From assembly GCA_963841705.1 (NCBI GenBank), contig CAWJDY010000023.1:62001-126000 (forward strand): a stretch of 64,000 nt of DNA, read 5' to 3'. The notes under the pieces were generated by a model. The model saw nothing but the letters and a program-made list of their open reading frames with translations. It had not been told where the DNA came from and made no database searches. Source of the DNA: VAZQ01 sp963841705. GTDB taxonomy: Bacteria; Pseudomonadota; Alphaproteobacteria; Rhizobiales; Xanthobacteraceae. Of this stretch, positions 18,470 through 27,376 are shown in pieces. Numbering within the stretch: position 1 is the first letter of the stretch; each line of letters opens with the position of its first letter. A program made the translations under genes and the position numbers.

Positions 18470-18624
18470 TAGCAAATGCGGGCGTCCCGGGCGCGGTCAA
18501 CCGAAGCTGGGGGGTGCCCCACTGCTCCGGGTAGCTGGTGTTCCTTGCTTCCCAACACCGCTTGACTTGCTCCACGGATCGATTCACTGCGTGATCTTGG
18601 CGGGCCCCCCTCTCCCGGCGAGCG

Positions 18625-19260
18625 ATGAAACAAGAGCCGCAATCACACCCTGTCGTCTTCGTCGTCGATGACGACGCTTCGATCCGCAATGCCCTTGCCA
18701 ATCTGTTCCGGTCCGTGGGCTTGCAAACGGCGGTGTTCGGCTCGGGGTCCGAGTTGCTGCACAGCAAGCTCCCCGATGTTCCGAGCTGCCTCGTGCTTGA
18801 CATCCGGTTGCCCGGGATCAGCGGGTTGGACTTTCAAGCCGAGCTGTTGAAAGCGAATATTCACATCCCGATCATCTTCATGACCGGGCATGGCGATATC
18901 CCGATGAGCGTGCAAGCCATGAAGGCAGGAGCGGTCGATTTCCTGAGCAAGCCGTTTCGCGACCAGGATATGCTGGACGCAGTCGCTACCGCGATCGAGC
19001 GTGATCGAAAAAGACGAGAGAGCGAAAAGGCGGTTGAGGGTCTGCGGCATCTTTTTGAGACCCTGACCACCCGCGAGCGGGAGGTGATGGGCCTCGTAAC
19101 CGCCGGTTTGATGAACAAACAGATAGCCGCGGAGCTGGGAGTGAGCGAGATTACCGTGAAGATTCACCGCGGCCACACCATGAAAAAAATGGGCGCAAGG
19201 TCGTTGGCCGATCTCGTGCGAATGGCCGAGCTCCTAGGGATCAGGCGGGAAAAATCATAA
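18625..19260 (+). CDS. FixJ-family response regulator (REC-LuxR HTH)
   Basis: The 211-residue protein has an N-terminal receiver with acidic pocket VVDDD (13-17), phospho-acceptor Asp59 in LVLDIRLPG, and Lys near 109 in FLSKPF. The C-terminal LuxR/FixJ HTH (about 145-205) reads TTREREVMGLV then KQIAAELGVSEITVKIHRG. It is a DNA-binding transcription activator, most likely phosphorylated by the upstream kinase. The residues LPGISGLDFQAEL and FMTGHGDIPMSVQAMKAGA are hallmarks of the FixJ group. The ATG at 18625 follows GGCGAGCG, a weak site. Confidence 0.93.
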   Translation: MKQEPQSHPVVFVVDDDASIRNALANLFRSVGLQTAVFGSGSELLHSKLPDVPSCLVLDIRLPGISGLDFQAELLKANIHIPIIFMTGHGDIPMSVQAMKAGAVDFLSKPFRDQDMLDAVATAIERDRKRRESEKAVEGLRHLFETLTTREREVMGLVTAGLMNKQIAAELGVSEITVKIHRGHTMKKMGARSLADLVRMAELLGIRREKS

Positions 19261-19375
19261 TCAGACGCAAACCTAAGTATGATTTCCCGAGGTTGCCTCC
19301 TGCACCAATTTAATGCGGTGGGAAACCTTCCCACGCAAGCGGCGCGCTGTTTCTCGCGTGCAGAGGATCGCCACT

Positions 19376-19750
19376 TTGTCTCAAGTACCACTCATCGCGA
19401 TCGTCGAGGATGATGCATCGGTGCGAACCGCAACGCAGAGCCTGGTGCGGTCTCTTGGATTTACCGCTTGCACATTTGCGTGCGCCGAGGAGTTCATGCA
19501 ATCGCCCCGCCGGAATGATGCGTCCTGCGTGATCACTGACGTTCAAATGCCGGGCATGAGCGGTGTCGAGCTGCAAAGCCTGCTGATCGCAGAAGGCCGC
19601 CGCACGCCGATTATTTTTATTACCGCCTTTCACGATGAAGGCATTCGCGCACGCGCGATGAAGGCTGGAGCAATCTGCTTCCTGGGCAAGCCGGTAGACG
19701 GGCAAACCTTGATCGAATGCGTTTATAAAGCCTTGAACGGGCACAATTAG
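19376..19750 (+). CDS. Single-domain response regulator
   Basis: The 124-residue protein consists only of a receiver: VEDD acidic pocket (10-13), Asp55 in VITDVQMPGMSG, and Lys in FLGKPVDGQTL. It has no output domain, so it likely acts as a phosphate sink or a protein-binding regulator beside the FixJ-like protein 115 bases upstream. I prefer the TTG start at 19376, which has AGAGGA 8 bases upstream and gives the usual family N terminus. An in-frame ATG at 19313 would add 21 residues of unrelated sequence. Confidence 0.88.
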   Translation: MSQVPLIAIVEDDASVRTATQSLVRSLGFTACTFACAEEFMQSPRRNDASCVITDVQMPGMSGVELQSLLIAEGRRTPIIFITAFHDEGIRARAMKAGAICFLGKPVDGQTLIECVYKALNGHN

Positions 19751-19813
19751 ACGCTTCGCTGCGCCAGCGCGTCGCGCTAGGCGCTGACTTAAGCTCGAAT
19801 CGCCAATCTCTTG

Positions 19814-19870
19814 GTTGTCATGCCCCGCTTCAAGCGGGGCATCCAGTAATCCCCGCGCGGCCGGGTGAGG
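19814..19870. repeat. Hairpin repeat (GTTGTCATGCCCCGC type)
   Basis: TGCCCCGC-TTCAA-GCGGGGCA forms a perfect hairpin, flanked by GTTGTCA and TCCAGTAAT. The same element, in reverse orientation, occurs at 26231-26267. It is the only feature seen in the gap 19751-20086. Confidence 0.65.
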
Positions 19871-20086
19871 TCCTATGGGGTCGGGCCCCGCGCACGACGC
19901 CGAGAGGATTGCTTCAATTCGCGCGGAATTCACCGGTAAACCTAAGTATAGGTCCATCAAACCAACATGGGGTTCCATCAACCTAACGTGCGATGGAGCA
20001 CTGCGCCTGCGTTGACCTATATCCCACCCAAGCACCGAGACCCGATACGGGTGGGGGGGTGGCCATGAGCATCAAAGGTGAAAGCC

Positions 20087-21058
20087 ATGTTGATGAATTC
20101 GCAGCCCGCCACCGTTGCACCTCTATTCGACGGGAATGCACCGGGCTTGCTCCGCTGGATCTACGACGGGCGCAGCGCCGAGCAGGTCGAGCCAGCGGTG
20201 GAGATCTTTCCAGCCGATGCCGTGAAGCGGCGCGTTGCGACTTGGGACGGTATGGCAGCGGAAATCGTGCAGACGACAAAGCTTGAAAAGATCGAAGCTC
20301 GCGCGTGCGCTCCTCATCATCTGCTCATCCTCTACGAGCAGGGCGCACACCGCGACGGCGAAACGGTCGTCGAGGGTCTGCCGCGATCGACCTTGCGAAA
20401 CTGCAAAGGGAAGCTCGCTTTTGTGCCTGCCGGCCACGAATACTACGAGCGGCAGGAGCCGCGCAGCCTGGGCCGGGTGGTGTATTTCTATTTTGACCCC
20501 ACCAAGATGCCCGAGCATCCGGACATGGGCGATGCGGGTACCGCGTTGAAGCCGCGGCTCTTCTTCGAGGATGCGGCGCTGTGGGAAACGGCGCTCAAGC
20601 TGGTGAAGCTGATCGATAGCGCCGGCCCTAACAATCGGCGCTATTTCGAAGCTCTCGGGATCGTGCTGGCGCACGAGCTGATGCGCGTCATCACCGGCGG
20701 AGAACGGACCGAAGCTGCTCCCGCCCGCGGCGGTCTCGCCGGCTGGCAGCAGCGGACCGTCACCGCCTACATCGAGGAGCACCTTGCCGAGCAGATCCCG
20801 CTCGCGACCCTCGCCCAGCTTGTTCGCTTGAGCCCGTATTATTTCTGCCGGGCGTTCAAGCAATCCTTTGGCGTGCCGCCGCATCGTTATCACAATGCGC
20901 GGCGCATCGAGCAGGCCAAACTGCTTTTGAGCGAGCCCGCACCTTCGGTGACCGAAATCGGATTGAGGCTCGGCTTTAGCGACACAAGCTCATTCAGCAC
21001 GGCCTTTCGTAAGGCCATCGGGCTGACCCCGACTGCATATCATCGAAGCCTCAGTTAG
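20087..21058 (+). CDS. AraC family transcriptional regulator
   Basis: The 323-residue protein has a cupin-like N-terminal sensor region (roughly 1-200) and a C-terminal AraC/XylS double HTH (about 222-320): LATLAQLVRLSPYYFCRAFK, then GVPPHRYHNARRIEQAKLLL and IGLRLGFSDTSSFSTAFRK. I choose ATG 20087, preceded by AAAGGTGAAAG; GTG 20078 is an alternative. The next genes on the strand are a secreted Ser/Gly/Pro-rich protein and the second RND operon, so it may regulate the pump (inference from order only). Confidence 0.92.
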   Translation: MLMNSQPATVAPLFDGNAPGLLRWIYDGRSAEQVEPAVEIFPADAVKRRVATWDGMAAEIVQTTKLEKIEARACAPHHLLILYEQGAHRDGETVVEGLPRSTLRNCKGKLAFVPAGHEYYERQEPRSLGRVVYFYFDPTKMPEHPDMGDAGTALKPRLFFEDAALWETALKLVKLIDSAGPNNRRYFEALGIVLAHELMRVITGGERTEAAPARGGLAGWQQRTVTAYIEEHLAEQIPLATLAQLVRLSPYYFCRAFKQSFGVPPHRYHNARRIEQAKLLLSEPAPSVTEIGLRLGFSDTSSFSTAFRKAIGLTPTAYHRSLS

Positions 21059-21087
21059 GACCAGAGAAGTCTGGGGAGGTGGCCGCC

Positions 21088-21699
21088 ATGACACGCATCT
21101 TGATCCACGCAATCGCAGCGGTCTTCCTGTGTGGCTCGGCGCACGCCCAAATTGGTACGAGCGCGCCATCACCGCTCGGGATGACCTCGCCGCTCGGCAT
21201 TAGCCCGGTTGCCCCCGCCGCAATCTCCGGCACCGGAATCCCCCTTGGCACGCCGGGGCTCGGACCCTTGGGGATCAATCCAGGACCTTCTGGGATGTCA
21301 TCGATAAGCCCATCAAGCAGCAGCAGCACCGCGTGTTCCGGCACCAACTCGCCCGCCGGAAATTCGACCGGCGGAGTAAACGGGGTCCCGAGCAACGGGT
21401 CGGGCTCGCTCTTCAACACGTCCAGCTCGCTCTTCGATGGCGGCGGCACCGCCGCAATGGCGTCCAGCACTTGCGCGGGTCTTGCCGCCAGCCCTGCCGG
21501 CAATCCCGCCGCATCGGCGTCCTCGCCAACGGGTTCAATTTCCACCGCGACCGGCCGCGCCGGTATTCCGATGGGCTCAACCGAGCTGGGCGTCGGAGGC
21601 GTAAGCCCCATTCCGCAAGTGCCAACCACAAACCCGACGGGCACAAGCTCCCCTCCTCAAATGCCCAGCACCAATTCGTCGACCTCGGCCATGCCATGA
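21088..21699 (+). CDS. Secreted Ser/Gly/Pro/Thr-rich protein
   Basis: The 203-residue protein has a Sec signal peptide (MTRILIHAIAAVFLCGSAHA, cut before QIG) and then a low-complexity mature part made mainly of Ser, Gly, Pro, Thr and Ala, with short recurring units such as PLG, SPL, NSTG and TNPTGTSS. It has only a few Cys (around residues 82 and 132) and no recognisable fold, so it is probably disordered. The ATG at 21088 has GGGAGG 9 bases upstream. It lies 29 bases past the AraC gene and 86 bases before the RND adaptor, in the same direction. Similar hypothetical proteins are common in Bradyrhizobium. Function is unknown. Confidence 0.75.
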   Translation: MTRILIHAIAAVFLCGSAHAQIGTSAPSPLGMTSPLGISPVAPAAISGTGIPLGTPGLGPLGINPGPSGMSSISPSSSSSTACSGTNSPAGNSTGGVNGVPSNGSGSLFNTSSSLFDGGGTAAMASSTCAGLAASPAGNPAASASSPTGSISTATGRAGIPMGSTELGVGGVSPIPQVPTTNPTGTSSPPQMPSTNSSTSAMP

Positions 21700-21785
21700 C
21701 CCATAGCCCTTCACGCCCCAACAACCGTGTTAAGGCGCAAATCTGATGCAGCTCCCGCGCACCGCACGCACATGAGGAATGCACC

Positions 21786-22979
21786 ATGCAAAAATCTGCG
21801 CTGCGAAGAATACGTATCAGCGCCATCTTTCTGATCGCGCTGCTCGCGGTCGGGGGTATCTTCATCGGCGCCCATGGGCTGAAACGGCCGGCCCCGGCTA
21901 CCGCAGTCACACCGCCGGCGGTACCGGTCGTGGCCGGAACGGTCGCTCAGCACGACGTGCCGATCTATCTGCGCGGTGTCGGTACCGTGATCGCCTACAA
22001 CACCGTCGTGGTGCGCAGCCAGATCCAGGGACAGATCGTCAGCATCAATTTCACCGAAGGGCAGACCGTACATACCGGTGACCTGCTCGCGCAGATCGAT
22101 CCGCGCCCCTACCAGGCCCAGCTCGACCAGGTGACCGCCACGCGCGATCGCGATCAGGCGCAGCTTGCGAATGCCCAGGCCAATCTCAAGCGCTACTCCA
22201 CCTTGGGCACTCAGGGCTGGGCGACTCCGCAGCTGGTCGAGACGCAGCAGGCACAAGTGCAGCAGTTGCAGGCTGCCATTAAGGCCGACGAGGCGCTCAT
22301 CGAAGCGGCGCAAGTGCAGCTCAGCTACACGAAGCTGACCTCGCCAATCGACGGGGTCGTCGGCATACGACAGATCGACATCGGCAATATCATTCACCCT
22401 ACGGACCCGAATGGCCTCGTGGTCGTCACGCAGATCGAGCCTATCTCGCTGATATTTACCCTTCCGGAAACGGATCTGCCGAGAATCCAACAGCAGCAAG
22501 AGAAGATCAAAGCGCCGCTCAACGTTCTCGCTTACAATCAGGACGACACGATGAAGCTTGCCGAAGGCACGCTCGGCCTTGTGAATAACGAGATCCTGCA
22601 GACGACAGGTTCGATCCAGCTCAAGGCAAATTTTTCCAATAAGTCGCATCGGCTATGGCCGGGCGAGCTCGTCAACGCGCGGTTGCTGCTCGATACCCGC
22701 CACAACGGACTGACCGTTCCCGCGTCAGTGGTACAGCGGGGTCAGCAAGGTTCCTATGCCTACGTCATCAATCCCGACAACAAGGTCGAGATGCGGCCGG
22801 TCACGGTAGCGCAGATCAGCGACGGGCAAGCTCTTATCGACTCTGGGCTAACGGCGAACGAGCAGGTCGTCGTCGATGGGCAATACAAGCTGCAACCCGG
22901 TGTGCAGGCCACGATCCTGCACGGCAAGGCCGCCGCAGAAGCCGCCGCACAAAGCGCACAGCAGACGCCGATCCCATGA
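21786..22979 (+). CDS. RND efflux periplasmic adaptor (MdtA-like)
   Basis: The 397-residue protein is the membrane-fusion component of the next gene's pump. It has an N-terminal membrane anchor (about 9-28: ISAIFLIALLAVGGIFIGAHG), lipoyl halves DLLAQIDPRPYQAQLDQ and SYTKLTSPIDGVVGIRQ, a Gln/Ala-rich coiled-coil hairpin between them (about 110-185), and a C-terminal beta-barrel part (RLLLDTRHNGLTVPASVVQR). RQIDIGNIIHPTD and EPISLIFTLPE are typical of MdtA-type adaptors. Its stop overlaps the start of the transporter (ATGA), so translation is coupled. Confidence 0.93.
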   Translation: MQKSALRRIRISAIFLIALLAVGGIFIGAHGLKRPAPATAVTPPAVPVVAGTVAQHDVPIYLRGVGTVIAYNTVVVRSQIQGQIVSINFTEGQTVHTGDLLAQIDPRPYQAQLDQVTATRDRDQAQLANAQANLKRYSTLGTQGWATPQLVETQQAQVQQLQAAIKADEALIEAAQVQLSYTKLTSPIDGVVGIRQIDIGNIIHPTDPNGLVVVTQIEPISLIFTLPETDLPRIQQQQEKIKAPLNVLAYNQDDTMKLAEGTLGLVNNEILQTTGSIQLKANFSNKSHRLWPGELVNARLLLDTRHNGLTVPASVVQRGQQGSYAYVINPDNKVEMRPVTVAQISDGQALIDSGLTANEQVVVDGQYKLQPGVQATILHGKAAAEAAAQSAQQTPIP

Positions 22980-25900
22980 ATTTTTCCTCCCCCTTCATCG
23001 CTCGCCCGATCGCTACCTCGCTGTTGATGGTCGGCCTGCTCCTGGGCGGGCTTGTGGCCTATCCGCTGCTCCCCGTGGCATCGCTGCCGAACGTGAACTT
23101 CCCTACGCTTCAGGTCACGGCGCAGCTGCCTGGCGCCGACCCGCAAACAATGGCGTCTTCGGTTGCGACACCGCTCGAGACTCAATTCGGCCAGATCCCG
23201 GGGCTGACCCAGATGACCTCGACGAGCGCGCTCGGCTACACCCAGATCACCCTGCAGTTCGACCTCAGCCGTGCAATCGATGGCTGCGTCTCCGACACGC
23301 TCGGAGCGATAAGCGCGGCGGGCGCGTATTTGCCCCCCGCCATGCCCTATCCGCCTTCGATCCGAAAAGTGAATCCGGCGGACACGCCGATCCTGGTTCT
23401 CGCAATGACCTCGGACACCCTGCCGATCACGATCGTGGATGCCTATACCGAGAACATCCTGATGCAGAAGATCTCGCAGATATCCGGGGTAGGCCTGGTC
23501 GGCATCGGCGGGCAGCAGAAGGCCGCCGTGCGCGTTGAAGTCGATCCGCAGGCGCTGGCCTCACGCGGCATCAGCCTCGAGGACGTCCGCAGCGTCATCA
23601 GCCAGGCGAATGTGGATCTGCCGAAAGGCACGCTCAATAGCCCGCGGCAGAGCTACACGCTCAACACCAACGACCAGCTGCTCAACCCCGGCGCTTACGG
23701 CGATCTGATCATTGCCTATCGCAACGGCTCACCGGTGCGGGTCAAGGACATCGGCAGGGCGATCGACGGGCCGGAAAACAACCTGCTCCGCGGCTGGTTC
23801 AACGGAACGCAAGCCATCATAGTGCCGATCCAGCGGTCGCCCGGTGCCAATGTCGTCCAGACCGTGGACCGCATCAAGAAGATGCTGCCGGTCCTGCACG
23901 CCTCGATTCCGTCGGACATCAAGATCAACGTCGTTTCAGACCGCACCGCGACCATCCGTGCTTCGGTCAGCGATGTGCAGTTCACGCTGGTGCTCTCGGT
24001 TGCGCTGGTGGTGATGGTCATATTTCTGTTCCTGCGCAATTTCTGGGCGACCGTCATTCCCGGCATTGCGGTGCCGCTTTCCCTGATCGGCACCTTCGCG
24101 GTACTCTACGAGCTGGGCTACAGCCTCGATAATCTCTCCTTGATGGCCCTGACCATCGCGACCGGCTTCGTCGTCGACGATGCCGTGGTCGTCATCGAGA
24201 ATACGTACCGTCATCTGGAAGAGGGGCTCTCGCCGCTCCAAGCCGCGCTCAAGAGCGCGGGCGAGATCGGCTTCACCATCGTCTCGATCACGCTCTCGCT
24301 GATCGCGGTTTTCATCCCGCTTTTCCTGATGAGCGGCTATGTCGGGCTGCTGTTCCGGGAATTCGCGGTCGCCGTGAGCGTCGCTCTCGTCCTGTCATTG
24401 ATCATCTCATTGACGCTTACACCGATGATGTGCGCGCGGCTGCTGAAGCCCGAAGGGACCCAGCATGGGCCGCTCTACCGTCTGCTCGAACATGTCTTTG
24501 ACGGACTGCTCAATCTTTACGAAGCCGGCCTGAAGATCGTGCTGCGGCATCGCTTCATCACGTTGATGACGATGCTCGGCACCATCGCTCTGACCGGGTA
24601 TCTCTATTTGATCATTCCCGTGGGCTTCTTTCCCCAGCAGGACACCGGGCTGATCATCGGTTTCTCCGAAGCGGCGCAGGATATTTCATTCCAGGCCATG
24701 GCCGAGCGGCAGCAGGCGCTGATCAAGGCGGTCCTCGAGGATCCCGCGGTGGACACGGTCGGCTCGGCGATTGGCGCCGGGGGCGGCAATTACACGACCA
24801 ATACCGGGCGTCTCTTCATCTCGCTCAAGCCCAAACAACAGCGGCATGCGAGCGCCGACCAGATCATCCGGCGGCTGGCGCCCAGGATCGCCAAGGTCCA
24901 GGGCATCGCGCTGTACATGCAGGCGGCGCAGGACATCACCATCGGTGGCCGCCTCTCCAAGACCCAGTACCAGTATACCTTGGCCGATTCCGACCCCGGC
25001 GAGCTCAACCGCTGGGCACCGCTGTTCCTGGAAAGGCTCAAGCAACTGCCCGGCATTACCGATGTGGCCACCGATCAGATGAACTCAGGATCTCTGCTCG
25101 ACATCACGGTGAATCGCGACGTTGCGTCCAGCTACGGCATAACGCCCTCGACAGTGGACAACATCCTCAATGACGCGTTCGGCCAACGCATCGTGTCGAC
25201 CATGTACACGATGCTCAATCAGTATCATGTCGTGATGGAGGTCAGCCCTAAGTTCCAGTATGGGCCAGAAGCGCTCAACGACCTTTACGTCAGCTCCTCG
25301 AGCGGCCAGCAGGTGCCCCTGCGTACCCTGATCACCAGCGTGGTGAAAGTGGCGCCGCTGGTGGTCAATCACCAAACCCAGTTCCCTTCGGTGACGATCT
25401 CGTACAATCTGGTGCCGGGGACCTCGCTGGGCCAAGCTGTCGCGTCGATCCAGCAAGTCGAGAAAGAGCTTGGCAAGCCGATCACTTTGGCGACCAGCTT
25501 TCAAGGAAATGCGCAGGCATTTCAATCATCCTTGTCGAGCTTGCCGCTGTTGATCGTGGCGGCGCTGGTCGTGGTTTACCTCATTCTTGGAATCCTCTAC
25601 GAGAGCTTGGTCCATCCCATCACCATCCTGTCGACCTTGCCGTCCGCCGGGCTCGGGGCGCTTCTGATGCTGATGGCGTTTCACTTCGATCTGACCGTGA
25701 TCGCCATGGTAGGCATTCTGCTCCTGATCGGCATCGTCAAGAAGAACGGCATCATGATTGTCGATTTCGCCATTCACGCCGAGCGCAACGAGGGTCTGCC
25801 GACGGAGGAAGCGATCTACCAGGCCTGTGTGAAGCGTTTCCGGCCGATCCTGATGACGACGCTGGCGGCGATGCTCGGCGCCGTGCCGCTAATGATCGGC

Positions 25901-26092
25901 ACCGGCACCGGCTCGGAGATCCGCCAGCCGCTGGGTTACGCGATCGTCGGCGGCCTCGCCGTGAGCCAAGTCCTGACGCTCTACACCACGCCGGTGATCT
26001 TCCTCTATCTCGATCGTCTGCAGGGCTGGATGAAGCGGCGCAAGGGTACCTCCGCAACCGCCGGAACTCCCGCCGCGCAGCCTGCGGAGTGA
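22976..26092 (+). CDS. RND efflux transporter (MdtB/MdtC-like)
   Basis: The 1038-residue protein is an inner-membrane RND exporter closer to MdtB/MdtC than to AcrB: MNFSSPFIARPIATSLLMVG start, LPNVNFPTLQVTAQLPGADP, and the relay motif IATGFVVDDAVVVIENTYRH (about 398-417). The start ATG at 22976 overlaps the adaptor stop by four bases. In E. coli MdtB and MdtC form a heteromer, but here only one transporter gene is present, so it presumably forms a homotrimer. MdtABC exports bile salts, novobiocin and similar compounds; the substrate here is unknown. No outer-membrane gene is linked. The C-terminal tail is Ala/Thr-rich. Confidence 0.95.
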   Translation: MNFSSPFIARPIATSLLMVGLLLGGLVAYPLLPVASLPNVNFPTLQVTAQLPGADPQTMASSVATPLETQFGQIPGLTQMTSTSALGYTQITLQFDLSRAIDGCVSDTLGAISAAGAYLPPAMPYPPSIRKVNPADTPILVLAMTSDTLPITIVDAYTENILMQKISQISGVGLVGIGGQQKAAVRVEVDPQALASRGISLEDVRSVISQANVDLPKGTLNSPRQSYTLNTNDQLLNPGAYGDLIIAYRNGSPVRVKDIGRAIDGPENNLLRGWFNGTQAIIVPIQRSPGANVVQTVDRIKKMLPVLHASIPSDIKINVVSDRTATIRASVSDVQFTLVLSVALVVMVIFLFLRNFWATVIPGIAVPLSLIGTFAVLYELGYSLDNLSLMALTIATGFVVDDAVVVIENTYRHLEEGLSPLQAALKSAGEIGFTIVSITLSLIAVFIPLFLMSGYVGLLFREFAVAVSVALVLSLIISLTLTPMMCARLLKPEGTQHGPLYRLLEHVFDGLLNLYEAGLKIVLRHRFITLMTMLGTIALTGYLYLIIPVGFFPQQDTGLIIGFSEAAQDISFQAMAERQQALIKAVLEDPAVDTVGSAIGAGGGNYTTNTGRLFISLKPKQQRHASADQIIRRLAPRIAKVQGIALYMQAAQDITIGGRLSKTQYQYTLADSDPGELNRWAPLFLERLKQLPGITDVATDQMNSGSLLDITVNRDVASSYGITPSTVDNILNDAFGQRIVSTMYTMLNQYHVVMEVSPKFQYGPEALNDLYVSSSSGQQVPLRTLITSVVKVAPLVVNHQTQFPSVTISYNLVPGTSLGQAVASIQQVEKELGKPITLATSFQGNAQAFQSSLSSLPLLIVAALVVVYLILGILYESLVHPITILSTLPSAGLGALLMLMAFHFDLTVIAMVGILLLIGIVKKNGIMIVDFAIHAERNEGLPTEEAIYQACVKRFRPILMTTLAAMLGAVPLMIGTGTGSEIRQPLGYAIVGGLAVSQVLTLYTTPVIFLYLDRLQGWMKRRKGTSATAGTPAAQPAE

Positions 26093-26140
26093 GTAGCGGC
26101 AAGCGCACGCCTGCTCATGACGCCTCCCCGTTCTCACGCT

Positions 26141-26268
26141 CTCGGTTGTCATCGTCCGCGTATGCGGACGATCCAGTAATCAAGAAAAGTTGAATTTGGT
26201 ACGGCTGCCTCACCCGGCCGCCCTGGGATTGCTGGATGCCCCGCCTAAAGCGGGGCATGACAACCGAG
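26141..26268. repeat. Inverted-repeat element with two hairpins
   Basis: CTCGGTTGTCAT (26141-26152) and its complement ATGACAACCGAG (26257-26268) bound a 128-base element. Inside are the hairpins CGTCCGC-GTAT-GCGGACG and GCCCCGC-CTAAA-GCGGGGC. The right half is the reverse-oriented relative of the repeat at 19814-19870. Confidence 0.65.
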
Positions 26269-26276
26269 AGATTGTC

Positions 26277-26416
26277 GGGTTCGTTTGGTCAAAACGCTCT
26301 CCTCCATCGCGCTGGTCGGGTTCGTTTGGCGAAGCCTCGTGTTGTTCATGTTCAAACATTGTTTTTATTATCATTTCCCCGTTGGCTTCGTTTGCGGAAG
26401 TTGGGTTCGTTTGCGG
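26277..26416. repeat. Array of GGGTTCGTTTG repeats
   Basis: Copies of GGGTTCGTTTGG start at 26277 and 26318, and of GG(C/G)TTCGTTTGCGG at 26384 and 26403. The spacing is irregular. The array lies in the gene-free stretch 26093-26818 between the RND operon and the tautomerase. Confidence 0.55.
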
Positions 26417-26681
26417 AAAATGCCCAAGAATGATTGTGCAATCTGACAAAGACAGCTGCCAGTAGAGGACGGTAAAGGCCGGACTCGCTGCACCCGTCCC
26501 CGTCGTCTGCAAGTACAACTCATGGAAGAGGAAACGATGGCCTCATTGTAAACAACAGGGAAATTACAATGATTTTTCTCCCTTAAGTTGATTCGGCGAA
26601 TTACGCGTGTTTCCGCAAGGCACGTATCCCGCCGCAGTGGCCTCCCGGAGATCCGCCATAACAATCACCTCACCGCAAGAA

Positions 26682-26716
26682 CAAAGCCCCGGCACAGCAA
26701 CCCCCGCCGGGCTTTG
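26682..26716 (-). terminator. Probable terminator after the tautomerase gene
   Basis: On the minus strand CAAAGCCCGGC pairs with GCCGGGGCTTTG across a 12-base loop with one bulge, followed by the T-rich TTCTT. It lies about 100 bases downstream of the minus-strand tautomerase gene stop. Confidence 0.5.
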
Positions 26717-26818
26717 AACACAGTTCTGAAGGATACGCTTTTATACATGAGTCCCGCTTCATTGTCGAGAACAATATTGCAGAATCTGATTTTCGGTACA
26801 CACAACGGGCAGAGGACT

Positions 26819-27244
26819 TTAGATGTCTGACGCAGCGGAAGCTCGCCGTTCAAATTGCGCGAGCCAGGCCTTTTCCTCACCAGGAGCCGGCAAGCGGACG
26901 CCGGCCTCCATGACGTTCTCGTAGGAGGTCTCGATGAATCCGACCATGATCTCGTCAACCGGAACGCGTGCCACGCGAGCGATCAGGTCTGTGTAGGCAT
27001 GGAGCATGCGCAGCTTCGTGGCGGCGTCGCGGCCTGCTCGAATTCTGGCATGGAGACGGATGGCAGAGGATGGCCTGCCGTTCTGAAATACGTTGCCTGC
27101 AGTGACTTCGTCGAACTGAACTTGGACAAAGAGCGGGAGGCCTCCAGTTTCCTGGCAGTAAATCCTCGTCACCTCGCGAACGATCTCTTCCTTCTGCTCC
27201 TGCGAGAGCGATCCGGCAAGAGAGATGCATTGATAGAACGGCAT
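26819..27244 (-). CDS. Tautomerase-superfamily protein (cis-CaaD/Cg10062-like)
   Basis: The 141-residue protein starts MPFYQC, so removal of Met would expose the catalytic Pro1 of the 4-oxalocrotonate tautomerase superfamily. Its length and layout match the cis-3-chloroacrylic acid dehalogenase/Cg10062 group (about 149 residues) rather than the 60-residue 4-OT. Compared from memory with cis-CaaD, the paired arginines are kept (RIRAGRD) and a late Glu is kept (NVMEAG). The residues matching His28 and Tyr103 appear to be Tyr and Phe (TRIYCQ, VGFIET), so dehalogenase activity is doubtful. The neighbouring quinone oxidoreductase, 132 bases away on the same strand, suggests an aromatic or electrophile catabolic locus. 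Confidence 0.75.
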   Translation of the reverse strand: MPFYQCISLAGSLSQEQKEEIVREVTRIYCQETGGLPLFVQVQFDEVTAGNVFQNGRPSSAIRLHARIRAGRDAATKLRMLHAYTDLIARVARVPVDEIMVGFIETSYENVMEAGVRLPAPGEEKAWLAQFERRASAASDI

Positions 27245-27376
27245 TGAGGCCTCCTTCGATGATCATGCTTCATTTGGTTCGGGGCCAAGCCGCCTGGTTC
27301 GACGCCATAAGTTTGGGCGAGGCTACCTCCGCCGGCTGTCCAGTCGGCCGCCCACTCTCCATCGCGCAGGGTCTCG

